DNA from: Erinaceus europaeus
Lineage: Eukaryota; Chordata; Mammalia; Eulipotyphla; Erinaceidae
DNA length: 64,000 nucleotides
Reading direction: 5' to 3'
NCBI RefSeq assembly: GCF_950295315.1
Contig: NW_026647180.1
Span: forward strand, 992,001 to 1,056,000
The notes under the pieces are model-generated. The model did no database searches. It was given only the letters and a program-made list of their open reading frames with translations, and had not been told where the DNA came from. A program made the translations under genes and the position numbers. The stretch's first letter is position 1. The number at the start of each line of letters is the position of its first letter. Positions 48,657 to 61,000 of the stretch are shown in pieces.

Positions 48657-49776
48657 ACTGATGGACCAGCTTCTGGGAAGTACAGGTTTTGAACCTGAAA
48701 ACGCTGTCTGCCTCTGCCTGTCTCTGAGTCCACTGGAGGAGCCACTGCCCCAGGCAGACCTTGTGCTCAGAGTGGGGTGTTTTCGCCAGTCCTAGGCTTG
48801 CACAGCGCACTTGGGATTGGGTTGCCTGAGATCCAAATGTTACATTGTAGATTGTTTGCAGTTCCGGCTCCCCAGGACATTGGACAGACCCAACTGCTCT
48901 GGGGATACCCAGAGAAAAAGACTCTTCCCATCCTTAGTGCAAATGGAGTGGAGGGGGAGGGGAGAGATGTGCATGTGTGGGATACTCATGCCCAGGTGTG
49001 TGTGAGGGGCCCTGACAGGGGTTAGAAGGGGGTTGAGGGGCAGAAGGAGACTGTTTGGGGGGCAGGCTGCAGGCAGGGGAGCCCCTGAATAGGTGCAGGG
49101 CTGTGTGTGCCTGTGGTGGCAGGGCGTTAGGGCAGGTCCCCCTGCAGGATGGTGAAGATGGCAGCTGGGCTGTCCCAGGGCCCCCAGGGCTGGAGGGCAG
49201 CAGCAGGCTGGCAGGAAAGGAGGCAAACAGTAGATGACAGTTGGGGAGCTGGGGGACAGGGGGCAAGGGGAAAAGGGGGCATCCTTGCGGAGAAGGGGGA
49301 GGGGGCTGGACTGGAGAGTGGGTGGAGCTGGAGGCAGGCAGGTCCCAAGAATCAGGAACTGACAGGGCCAGATACCTGCACCCACCCACTGGATAGCAGC
49401 TGCAGCAGCCAGAGCAGCAGCCCTGGCTTGCCTAGGCCAAGGGCCCTGAGTGAGTCCCTCTGAGGATGAGGAAGGGTAGGGGGAGGGGTAGAGGCAGGGG
49501 GAGGAGGGCCGCTGTCAGCAGGCAACGGGTCTACAGGGGCCTCCACTATGGAGGCCTGTGTCCAGGTGGCTGCCCGCCAGATCCGGGGCAGCTCAGGGCT
49601 CCCAGGGCCCTGGGGGGTGTCTGTGGGTTGGGGGCTGTCAGTCAGTCAGTCTGTCTGTGTGTCAGTGCACTTGCTTGGACAGGGGCCTGGCGGCCCTTGG
49701 ACCCCAGCCCTGGGCTGTCAGATGCCGGCCCCGCCCCCGGACACGCCCCCACCGTGCCCCTTGCCTCAGAGCCCTG
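45640..49776 (+). repeat. Macrosatellite unit 12 (4,137 bp), twin of unit 11
   Basis: Internal map: X-box 45778-45790, NRF1 45829-45842, pentamer 46091-46272 (182 bp, same step order as unit 11), SINE A 46875-47127 (8 TTC), SINE triplet 47198-48329, poly-T 48625-48651 (27 T). Private: an extra 'ttgaa' in the AATAAA cluster near 46755 and loss of one 'taaataa' near 47186. The end of the unit carries the G allele near 49080, so it joins the subfamily of units 13-15 there. Confidence 0.95.
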
Positions 49777-52700
49777 CCCACCTGTGCTGGCTTTTGCCTG
49801 GGGCTCTGGCTCTGGTGGCTGGCCACCACCCCTCAGATCAAGTTCAGGGTGGGTGTCATGGCTGCTGCCACCACCACTGCCTCCCTAGGGGTCAACTGGG
49901 TGGGCGGGGTCCTCGTGGCCTAGCAACCTCTCGAGCCCTCTGTGATGTCCCCCCCCAGAATTCTGTGCGCATGCACACTGGCACTGGGCAGCCCAACTGT
50001 CCTGCCACTATGTCAGGCGGCAGCAACTAGACCCCTGGACCCCGGCACAGAGGGACGGAAGAACGGGAGGACAGCGCTGACCGACGACGGACCTCGGGGC
50101 TGGCAGCCAAGAGAGCAAAGGAGGAGGTGCGCCCAGGAGCCAGGGAGCCCGGGCTACAGCTACCTACATGCCTGCCTGCCTTGCTGGATGCAGGTATGCT
50201 AGCTCTGTCCAGGTGGGTTTCTCAGTTCCTCTCCTGTCCTCTCCTGTTCTCTCCTGTCCTCTCCTGTCCTCTCCTGTCCTCTCCTCTCCTGTCCTCTCCT
50301 GTCCTCTCCTCTCCTCTCCTGTCCTGTCCTCTCCTCTCCTGTCCTCTCCTCTCCTCTCCTCTCCTGTCCGCTCCTCTCCTCTCTTCTCTCCTCACTTCCG
50401 GGTGCCCTGATCACCAGCTCGAGCGCTTTTGACATTTCACCTGTGACAGCTGCCCACACCCCCCCTCCGCGTCCTTGACGTGACCCAGCTCACAGGCTCA
50501 CCTGCTCACCCCACCCACACCCACACGCCCCACCACATTCCCTGGATCAGCTCCTCTACCCTATTCAGCCAAACTGCCCAGTTGGCAATGTATCTGTGCA
50601 GGCTTGACTGTCTTTATCATTCAAGGTTATATCTCCTTTTGTACTTAGCTTGTTTGATTGTGGATGGATAGTTGGATGGATGGATGGATGGATGGATGGA
50701 TGGATGGATGGATGGATGGATGGAAGAATGGATGGATGGATGGAAGGATCGAGTGATGCACGGGTTGATCGATTGGTTTTGTAGAGGCAGAGAGCCATCT
50801 AGGGGTACTTGAGACCTCTGGCATAAGAGCCCTAGTCTTCTGTTGAATGTAAAACATTAACACCTCAATAAATAAATGAATAAATGTATTAAATAAACTG
50901 GGTTAAGAAAAACGCGGTGTCTTTTTTAAGGATCATAATAAGGAAAGCATTGTTCTGAGCAGCCCCTTGAAATATTGGGATATTTCATTTTGCCTTCTTC
51001 TTCTTCTTCTTCTTCTTCTTCTTCTTCTTCTTCTTCTTCTTCATCTTCTTTTTTTTTTCTTTGCTTTCTATTATCTTGATTTATTTTTTGGAATGGACAG
51101 TCAGGAATTGAGAGACAAGGGAGGGATAGAGATTTTGAGAACCAGAGAGATACCTGCAGCACATCTGCACCACTTGTAAAGATTTCCCACTGCAGGTCGG
51201 AACCAGGGTCTTGAACCGAGGTCCTCCAACAGTTTAACATGAGTGCTTAACCAGGTGAGGCACCACCTGCTAAGCTTAATGTGACATTTTTTTTAGCAAT
51301 GAAAAGAAATTCTCTTGGCTAGGTAAGAAATAAATAAAATATAAATAAGTAAATAAAAGTGCTTTTACGTTTACACAGTGGAAACACACACTGGGACATA
51401 TTCTTGTATATTACTTGTATTATTTATTTATTTATTTATTGCCACAAGGGGTACTTGCCATAGCGCAGTGCCAGTACCACTAATCCACTGCTCCCATGTT
51501 CCATTTTTTCCCCTTTCGCTGCCCTTGTGGCTTGAATATTGTGGTTATTAATAATATTATTATTGTTGTTGTGATAGTTACTGTCCTTGCGGAGAACAGA
51601 GAAAAATGGAAAGAGGAGGTTAAAGAGAGATGGGGGAGAGAAAGATAGGCCCCCTGAAGATCTGCTTCACTATATAAATAAAGCACATTTTCATTTGACT
51701 CGATAGAAACACAGAGACACGTATACATGTAGAATACCTGCATTTTTTATTTATGTATTATTTATCTATTGATTGATTGATTGACTGATTGATTGCCTCC
51801 AGGGTTATTGTCAGGGCTAGGGGCCTGCACCACGAACCCACTGCTCCTGCAGACCATGTTTTCCCCTTTGGCTGCCCTTGTTGCCTGAACTTTGTTGTGG
51901 TTATTATTATCGTTGTTGTTGCTGTTACTGTCCTTGCATAGGACAGAGAGAAAGGGAGAGAGGAGTGGAAACACGGAAGGGTGAGAGAAAGGTAGACCCC
52001 TGCAGGTCTGCTTCACTAGATAAACAAAAAGCATGTACATTTATTTACAAAGTGGGTACACCGACACATGTATACATGTATATTACCTGTATATTTTCTC
52101 TCTGAGTTTATATATATAATGTATGTATTTATTTATTGCATCCAGGGTCACTGCCAGTGCTCGATACATATACCTGGAATCCACTGCTGCTGCAGACCAT
52201 TTATTCTCCTTTTGCTGCCCTTGTTGCTTTATCATTGTTGTGCTTCTTCTTATTGTTGTTGTTGTTACTGTCCTTACATAGGATAGAGAGAAAGGGATAG
52301 GGGAGGGGAAAGTCAGAGGGAGAAGTGACAGATAGAGCCCCTGAAGATCTGCTTCACCCCCTGTAAAGCTACTCCCCTGCAGGTGGAGGTCTGGGGGCCA
52401 TACCGCAGATCCTTCTGCCTGTCCCCTCGTTTCCTCCACCACCTCTTAACCCTCTGACATTCCGCCCAACCTCCCTGGATTTCCTTTTGACAGCAATATG
52501 ACCTGTCTATTTTTTGAATCCTCAATATCCTGAGGATCAGTCTTGGAAATAGTCTCATGAGAAGCCACAGGGGGATCTCTGGAATCAGAGAGCGCCTGGA
52601 ACAGCAGCTGGGGCTCTAGAGCCAGGGCATGGTCCATCTACCCATCCACCCTCCATGGAGTCCACCTGCCTGCATCTTGGTCCTGCTCCCTCCCAAAAAG

Positions 52701-53919
52701 ATTTTTTTCCCTTGTTTCACTGAGAAACAGGCATCACATAGGAGAGTCAGGCAGTGGGAAACAAAAAGCCTTTTTTTTTTTTTTTTTTTTTTTTACCCTA
52801 CTGATGGACCAGCTTCTGGGAAGTACAGGTTTTGAACCTGAAAACGCTGTCTGCCTCTGCCTGTCTCTGAGTCCACTGGAGGAGCCACTGCCCCAGGCAG
52901 ACCTTGTGCTCAGAGTGGGGTGTTTTCGCCAGTCCTAGGCTTGCACAGCGCACTTGGGATTGGGTTGCCTGAGATCCAAATGTTACATTGTAGATTGTTT
53001 GCAGTTCCGGCTCCCCAGGACATTGGACAGACCCAACTGCTCTGGGGATACCCAGAGAAAAAGACTCTTCCCATCCTTAGTGCAAATGGAGTGGAGGGGG
53101 AGGGGAGAGATGTGCATGTGTGGGATACTCATGCCCAGGTGTGTGTGAGGGGCCCTGACAGGGGTTAGAAGGGGGTTGAGGGGCAGAAGGAGACTGTTTG
53201 GGGGGCAGGCTGCAGGCAGGGGAGCCCCTGAATAGGTGCAGGGCTGTGTGTGCCTGTGGTGGCAGGGCGTTAGGGCAGGTCCCCCTGCAGGATGGTGAAG
53301 ATGGCAGCTGGGCTGTCCCAGGGCCCCCAGGGCTGGAGGGCAGCAGCAGGCTGGCAGGAAAGGAGGCAAACAGTAGATGACAGTTGGGGAGCTGGGGGAC
53401 AGGGGGCAAGGGGAAAAGGGGGCATCCTTGCGGAGAAGGGGGAGGGGGCTGGACTGGAGAGTGGGTGGAGCTGGAGGCAGGCAGGTCCCAAGAATCAGGA
53501 ACTGACAGGGCCAGATACCTGCACCCACCCACTGGATAGCAGCTGCAGCAGCCAGAGCAGCAGCCCTGGCTTGCCTAGGCCAAGGGCCCTGAGTGAGTCC
53601 CTCTGAGGATGAGGAAGGGTAGGGGGAGGGGTAGAGGCAGGGGGAGGAGGGCCGCTGTCAGCAGGCAACGGGTCTACAGGGGCCTCCACTATGGAGGCCT
53701 GTGTCCAGGTGGCTGCCCGCCAGATCCGGGGCAGCTCAGGGCTCCCAGGGCCCTGGGGGGTGTCTGTGGGTTGGGGGCTGTCAGTCAGTCAGTCTGTCTG
53801 TGTGTCAGTGCACTTGCTTGGACAGGGGCCTGGCGGCCCTTGGACCCCAGCCCTGGGCTGTCAGATGCCGGCCCCGCCCCCGGACACGCCCCCACCGTGC
53901 CCCTTGCCTCAGAGCCCTG
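49777..53919 (+). repeat. Macrosatellite unit 13 (4,143 bp), damaged NRF1 site
   Basis: Internal map: X-box 49915-49927; NRF1 position 49965-49978 reads GTGCGCATGCACAC, so one CpG of the palindrome is lost, and 'ccaggatt' is changed to 'ccagaatt' just before it; pentamer 50227-50393 (167 bp); SINE A 50995-51271 (16 TTC); SINE triplet 51348-52475; poly-T 52771-52794 (24 T). Groups with units 9, 10, 14 and 15. Confidence 0.95.
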
Positions 53920-55560
53920 CCCACCTGTGCTGGCTTTTCCCTGGGGCTCTGGCTCTGGTGGCTGGCCACCACCCCTCAGATCAAGTTCAGGGTGGGTGTC
54001 ATGGCTGCTGCCACCACCACTGCCTCCCTAGGGGTCAACTGGGTGGGCGGGGTCCTCGTGGCCTAGCAACCTCTTGAGCCCTCTGTGATGTCCCCCCCCC
54101 AGGATTCTGTGCGCATGCGCACTGGCACTGGGCAGCCCAACTGTCCTGCCACTATGTCAGGCAGCAGCAACTAGACCCCTGGAGCCCGGCACAGAGGGAC
54201 GGAAGAACGGGAGGACAGCGCTGACCGACGACGGACCTCGGGGCTGGCAGCCAAGAGAGCAAAGGAGGAGGTGCGCCCAGGAGCCAGGGAGCCCGGGCTA
54301 CAGCTACCTACATGCCTGCCTGCCTTGCTGGATGCAGGTATGCTAGCTCTGTCCAGGTGGGTTTCTCAGTTCCTCTCCTGTCCTCTCCTGTTCTCTCCTG
54401 TCCTCTCCTGTCCTCTCCTGTCCTCTCCTCTCCTGTCCTCTCCTCTCCTGTCCTCTCCTGTCCTCTCCTCTCCTCTCCTGTCCTGTCCTCTCCTCTCCTG
54501 TCCTCTCCTCTCCTCTCCTCTCCTGTCCGCTCCTCTCCTCTCTTCTCTCCTCACTTCCGGGTGCCCTGATCACCAGCTCGAGCGCTTTTGACATTTCACC
54601 TGTGACAGCTGCCCACACCCCCCCTCCGCGTCCTTGACGTGACCCAGCTCACAGGCTCACCTGCTCACCCCACCCACACCCACACGCCCCACCACATTCC
54701 CTGGATCAGCTCCTCTACCCTATTCAGCCAAACTGCCCAGTTGGCAATGTATCTGTGCAGGCTTGACTGTCTTTATCATTCAAGGTTATATCTCCTTTTG
54801 TACTTAGCTTGTTTGATTGTGGATGGATAGTTGGATGGATGGATGGATGGATGGATGGATGGATGGATGGATGGAAGAATGGATGGATGGATGGAAGGAT
54901 CGAGTGATGCACGGGTTGATCGATTGGTTTTGTAGAGGCAGAGAGCCATCTAGGGGTACTTGAGACCTCTGGCATAAGAGCCCTAGTCTTCTGTTGAATG
55001 TAAAACATTAACACCTCAATAAATAAATGAATAAATGTATTAAATAAACTGGGTTATGAAAAACGCGGTGTCTTTTTTAAGGATCATAATAAGGAAAGCA
55101 TTGTTCTGAGCAGCCCCTTGAAATATTGGGATATTTCATTTTGCCTTCTTCTTCTTCTTCTTCTTCTTCTTCTTCTTCTTCTTCATCTTCTTTTTTTTTT
55201 CTTTGCTTTCTATTATCTTGATTTATTTTTTGGAATGGACAGTCAGGAATTGAGAGACAAGGGAGGGATAGAGATTTTGAGAACCAGAGAGATACCTGCA
55301 GCACATCTGCACCACTTGTAAAGATTTCCCACTGCAGGTCGGAACCAGGGTCTTGAACCGAGGTCCTCCAACAGTTTAACATGAGTGCTTAACCAGGTGA
55401 GGCACCACCTGCTAAGCTTAATGTGACATTTTTTTTAGCAATGAAAAGAAATTCTCTTGGCTAGGTAAGAAATAAATAAAATATAAATAAGTAAATAAAA
55501 GTGCTTTTACGTTTACACAGTGGAAACACACACTGGGACATATTCTTGTATATTACTTGT

Positions 55561-55592
<32 letters not shown>

Positions 55593-58066
55593 TTGCCACA
55601 AGGGGTACTTGCCATAGCGCAGTGCCAGTACCACTAATCCACTGCTCCCATGTTCCATTTTTTCCCCTTTCGCTGCCCTTGTGGCTTGAATATTGTGGTT
55701 ATTAATAATATTATTATTGTTGTTGTGATAGTTACTGTCCTTGCGGAGAACAGAGAAAAATGGAAAGAGGAGGTTAAAGAGAGATGGGGGAGAGAAAGAT
55801 AGGCCCCCTGAAGATCTGCTTCACTATATAAATAAAGCACATTTTCATTTGACTCGATAGAAACACAGAGACACGTATACATGTAGAATACCTGCATTTT
55901 TTATTTATGTATTATTTATCTATTGATTGATTGATTGACTGATTGATTGCCTCCAGGGTTATTGTCAGGGCTAGGGGCCTGCACCACGAACCCACTGCTC
56001 CTGCAGACCATGTTTTCCCCTTTGGCTGCCCTTGTTGCCTGAACTTTGTTGTGGTTATTATTATCGTTGTTGTTGCTGTTACTGTCCTTGCATAGGACAG
56101 AGAGAAAGGGAGAGAGGAGTGGAAACACGGAAGGGTGAGAGAAAGGTAGACCCCTGCAGGTCTGCTTCACTAGATAAACAAAAAGCATGTACATTTATTT
56201 ACAAAGTGGGTACACCGACACATGTATACATGTATATTACCTGTATATTTTCTCTCTGAGTTTATATATATAATGTATGTATTTATTTATTGCATCCAGG
56301 GTCACTGCCAGTGCTCGATACATATACCTGGAATCCACTGCTGCTGCAGACCATTTATTCTCCTTTTGCTGCCCTTGTTGCTTTATCATTGTTGTGCTTC
56401 TTCTTATTGTTGTTGTTGTTACTGTCCTTACATAGGATAGAGAGAAAGGGATAGGGGAGGGGAAAGTCAGAGGGAGAAGTGACAGATAGAGCCCCTGAAG
56501 ATCTGCTTCACCCCCTGTAAAGCTACTCCCCTGCAGGTGGAGGTCTGGGGGCCATACCGCAGATCCTTCTGCCTGTCCCCTCGTTTCCTCCACCACCTCT
56601 TAACCCTCTGACATTCCGCCCAACCTCCCTGGATTTCCTTTTGACAGCAATATGACCTGTCTATTTTTTGAATCCTCAATATCCTGAGGATCAGTCTTGG
56701 AAATAGTCTCATGAGAAGCCACAGGGGGATCTCTGGAATCAGAGAGCGCCTGGAACAGCACTGGGGCTCTAGAGCCAGGGCATGGTCCATCTACCCATCC
56801 ACCCTCCATGGAGTCCACCTGCCTGCATCTTGGTCCTGCTCCCTCCCAAAAAGATTTTTTTCCCTTGTTTCACTGAGAAACAGGCATCACATAGGAGAGT
56901 CAGGCAGTGGGAAACAAAAAGCCTTTTTTTTTTTTTTTTTTACCCTACTGATGGACCAGCTTCTGGGAAGTACAGGTTTTGAACCTGAAAACGCTGTCTG
57001 CCTCTGCCTGTCTCTGAGTCCACTGGAGGAGCCACTGCCCCAGGCAGACCTTGTGCTCAGAGTGGGGTGTTTTCGCCAGTCCTAGGCTTGCACAGCGCAC
57101 TTGGGATTGGGTTGCCTGAGATCCAAATGTTACATTGTAGATTGTTTGCAGTTCCGGCTCCCCAGGACATTGGACAGACCCAACTGCTCTGGGGATACCC
57201 AGAGAAAAAGACTCTTCCCATCCTTAGTGCAAATGGAGTGGAGGGGGAGGGGAGAGATGTGCATGTGTGGGATACTCATGCCCAGGTGTGTGTGAGGGGC
57301 CCTGACAGGGGTTAGAAGGGGGTTGAGGGGCAGAAGGAGACTGTTTGGGGGGCAGGCTGCAGGCAGGGGAGCCCCTGAATAGGTGCAGGGCTGTGTGTGC
57401 CTGTGGTGGCAGGGCGTTAGGGCAGGTCCCCCTGCAGGATGGTGAAGATGGCAGCTGGGCTGTCCCAGGGCCCCCAGGGCTGGAGGGCAGCAGCAGGCTG
57501 GCAGGAAAGGAGGCAAACAGTAGATGACAGTTGGGGAGCTGGGGGACAGGGGGCAAGGGGAAAAGGGGGCATCCTTGCGGAGAAGGGGGAGGGGGCTGGA
57601 CTGGAGAGTGGGTGGAGCTGGAGGCAGGCAGGTCCCAAGAATCAGGAACTGACAGGGCCAGATACCTGCACCCACCCACTGGATAGCAGCTGCAGCAGCC
57701 AGAGCAGCAGCCCTGGCTTGCCTAGGCCAAGGGCCCTGAGTGAGTCCCTCTGAGGATGAGGAAGGGTAGGGGGAGGGGTAGAGGCAGGGCGAGGAGGGCC
57801 GCTGTCAGCAGGCAACGGGTCTACAGGGGCCTCCACTATGGAGGCCTGTGTCCAGGTGGCTGCCCGCCAGATCCAGGGCAGCTCAGGGCTCCCAGGGCCC
57901 TGGGGGGTGTCTGTGGGTTGGGGGCTGTCAGTCAGTCAGTCTGTCTGTGTGTCAGTGCACTTGCTTGGACAGGGGCCTGGCGGCCCTTGGACCCCAGCCC
58001 TGGGCTGTCAGATGCCGGCCCCGCCCCCGGACACGCCCCCACCGTGCCCCTTGCCTCAGAGCCCTG
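53920..58066 (+). repeat. Macrosatellite unit 14 (4,147 bp)
   Basis: Internal map: X-box 54058-54070, NRF1 54109-54122, pentamer 54371-54552 (182 bp), SINE A 55146-55413 (13 TTC), SINE triplet 55490-56629, poly-T 56924-56941 (18 T). Shares 'aggcagcagc' and 'ggagcccggc' (near 54162 and 54182) with unit 15 only. Private: 'cttttccctg' near 53935, 'ctcttgagcc' near 54072, a one-base deletion near 56760 and 'gggcgaggagg' near 57788. Confidence 0.95.
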
Positions 58067-61000
58067 CCCACCTGTGCTGGCTTTTGCCTGGGGCTCTGGC
58101 TCTGGTGGCTGGCCACCACCCCTAAGATCAAGTTCAGGGTGGGTGTCATGGCTGCTGCCACCACCACTGCCTCCCTAGGGGTCAACTGGGTGGGCGGGGT
58201 CCTCGTGGCCTAGCAACCTCTCGAGCCCTCTGTGATGTCCCCCCCCCAGGATTCTGTGCGCATGCGCACTGGCACTGGGCAGCCCAACTGTCCTGCCACT
58301 ATGTCAGGCAGCAGCAACTAGACCCCTGGAGCCCGGCACAGAGGGACGGAAGAACGGGAGGACAGCGCTGACCGACGACGGACCTCGGGGCTGGCAGCCA
58401 AGAGAGCAAAGGAGGAGGTGCGCCCAGGAGCCAGGGAGCCCGGGCTACAGCTACCTACATGCCTGCCTGCCTTGCTGGATGCAGGTATGCTAGCTCTGTC
58501 CAGGTGGGTTTCTCAGTTCCTCTCCTGTCCTCTCCTGTTCTCTCCTGTCCTCTCCTGTCCTCTCCTGTCCTCTCCTCTCCTGTCCTCTCCTGTCCTCTCC
58601 TCTCCTCTCCTGTCCTGTCCTCTCCTCTCCTGTCCTCTCCTCTCCTGTCCTCTCCTGTCCTCTCCTCTCCTCTCTTGTCCTGTCCTCTCCTCTCCTGTCC
58701 TCTCCTCTCCTCTCCTCTCCTGTCCGCTCCTCTCCTCTCTTCTCTCCTCACTTCCGGGTGCCCTGATCACCAGCTCGAGCGCTTTTGACATTTCACCTGT
58801 GACAGCTGCCCACACCCCCCCTCCGCGTCCTTGACGTGACCCAGCTCACAGGCTCACCTGCTCACCCCACCCACACCCACACGCCCCACCACATTCCCTG
58901 GATCAGCTCCTCTACCCTATTCAGCCAAACTGCCCAGTTGGCAATGTATCTGTGCAGGCTTGACTGTCTTTATCATTCAAGGTTATATCTCCTTTTGTAC
59001 TTAGCTTGTTTGATTGTGGATGGATAGTTGGATGGATGGATGGATGGATGGATGGATGGATGGATGGAAGAATGGATGGATGGATGGAAGGATCGAGTGA
59101 TGCACGGGTTGATCGATTGGTTTTGTAGAGGCAGAGAGCCATCTAGGGGTACTTGAGACCTCTGGCATAAGAGCCCTAGTCTTCTGTTGAATGTAAAACA
59201 TTAACACCTCAATAAATAAATGAATAAATGTATTAAATAAACTGGGTTAAGAAAAACGCGGTGTCTTTTTTAAGGATCATAATAAGGAAAGCATTGTTCT
59301 GAGCAGCCCCTTGAAATATTGGGATATTTCATTTTGCCTTCTTCTTCTTCTTCTTCTTCTTCTTCTTCTTCTTCTTCTTCTTCATCTTCTTTTTTTTTTC
59401 TTTGCTTTCTATTATCTTGATTTATTTTTTGGAATGGACAGTCAGGAATTGAGAGACAAGGGAGGGATAGAGATTTTGAGAACCAGAGAGATACCTGCAG
59501 CACATCTGCACCACTTGTAAAGATTTCCCACTGCAGGTCGGAACCAGGGTCTTGAACCGAGGTCCTCCAACAGTTTAACATGAGTGCTTAACCAGGTGAG
59601 GCACCACCTGCTAAGCTTAATGTGACATTTTTTTTAGCAATGAAAAGAAATTCTCTTGGCTAGGTAAGAAATAAATAAAATATAAATAAGTAAATAAAAG
59701 TGCTTTTACGTTTACACAGTGGAAACACACACTGGGACATATTCTTGTATATTACTTGTATTATTTATTTATTTATTTATTGCCACAAGGGGTACTTGCC
59801 ATAGCGCAGTGCCAGTACCACTAATCCACTGCTCCCATGTTCCATTTTTTCCCCTTTCGCTGCCCTTGTGGCTTGAATATTGTGGTTATTAATAATATTA
59901 TTATTGTTGTTGTGATAGTTACTGTCCTTGCGGAGAACAGAGAAAAATGGAAAGAGGAGGTTAAAGAGAGATGGGGGAGAGAAAGATAGGCCCCCTGAAG
60001 ATCTGCTTCACTATATAAATAAAGCACATTTTCATTTGACTCGATAGAAACACAGAGACACGTATACATGTAGAATACCTGCATTTTTTATTTATGTATT
60101 ATTTATCTATTGATTGATTGATTGACTGATTGATTGCCTCCAGGGTTATTGTCAGGGCTAGGGGCCTGCACCACGAACCCACTGCTCCTGCAGACCATGT
60201 TTTCCCCTTTGGCTGCCCTTGTTGCCTGAACTTTGTTGTGGTTATTATTATCGTTGTTGTTGCTGTTACTGTCCTTGCATAGGACAGAGAGAAAGGGAGA
60301 GAGGAGTGGAAACACGGAAGGGTGAGAGAAAGGTAGACCCCTGCAGGTCTGCTTCACTAGATAAACAAAAAGCATGTACATTTATTTACAAAGTGGGTAC
60401 ACCGACACATGTATACATGTATATTACCTGTATATTTTCTCTCTGAGTTTATATATATAATGTATGTATTTATTTATTGCATCCAGGGTCACTGCCAGTG
60501 CTCGATACATATACCTGGAATCCACTGCTGCTGCAGACCATTTATTCTCCTTTTGCTGCCCTTGTTGCTTTATCATTGTTGTGCTTCTTCTTATTGTTGT
60601 TGTTGTTACTGTCCTTACATAGGATAGAGAGAAAGGGATAGGGGAGGGAAAAGTCAGAGGGAGAAGTGACAGATAGAGCCCCTGAAGATCTGCTTCACCC
60701 CCTGTAAAGCTACTCCCCTGCAGGTGGAGGTCTGGGGGCCATACCGCAGATCCTTCTGCCTGTCCCCTCGTTTCCTCCACCACCTCTTAACCCTCTGACA
60801 TTCCGCCCAACCTCCCTGGATTTCCTTTTGACAGCAATATGACCTGTCTATTTTTTGAATCCTCAATATCCTGAGGATCAGTCTTGGAAATAGTCTCATG
60901 AGAAGCCACAGGGGGATCTCTGGAATCAGAGAGCGCCTGGAACAGCAGCTGGGGCTCTAGAGCCAGGGCATGGTCCATCTACCCATCCACCCTCCATGGA

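Noticed and set aside
57952..58185. Minus-strand 77-codon frame (MTPREAVVVAAAM...) in unit 15
   Set aside because: It exists only because of one C-to-A change near 58123 that removes a stop found in the other units; it is antisense to the candidate terminal exon.
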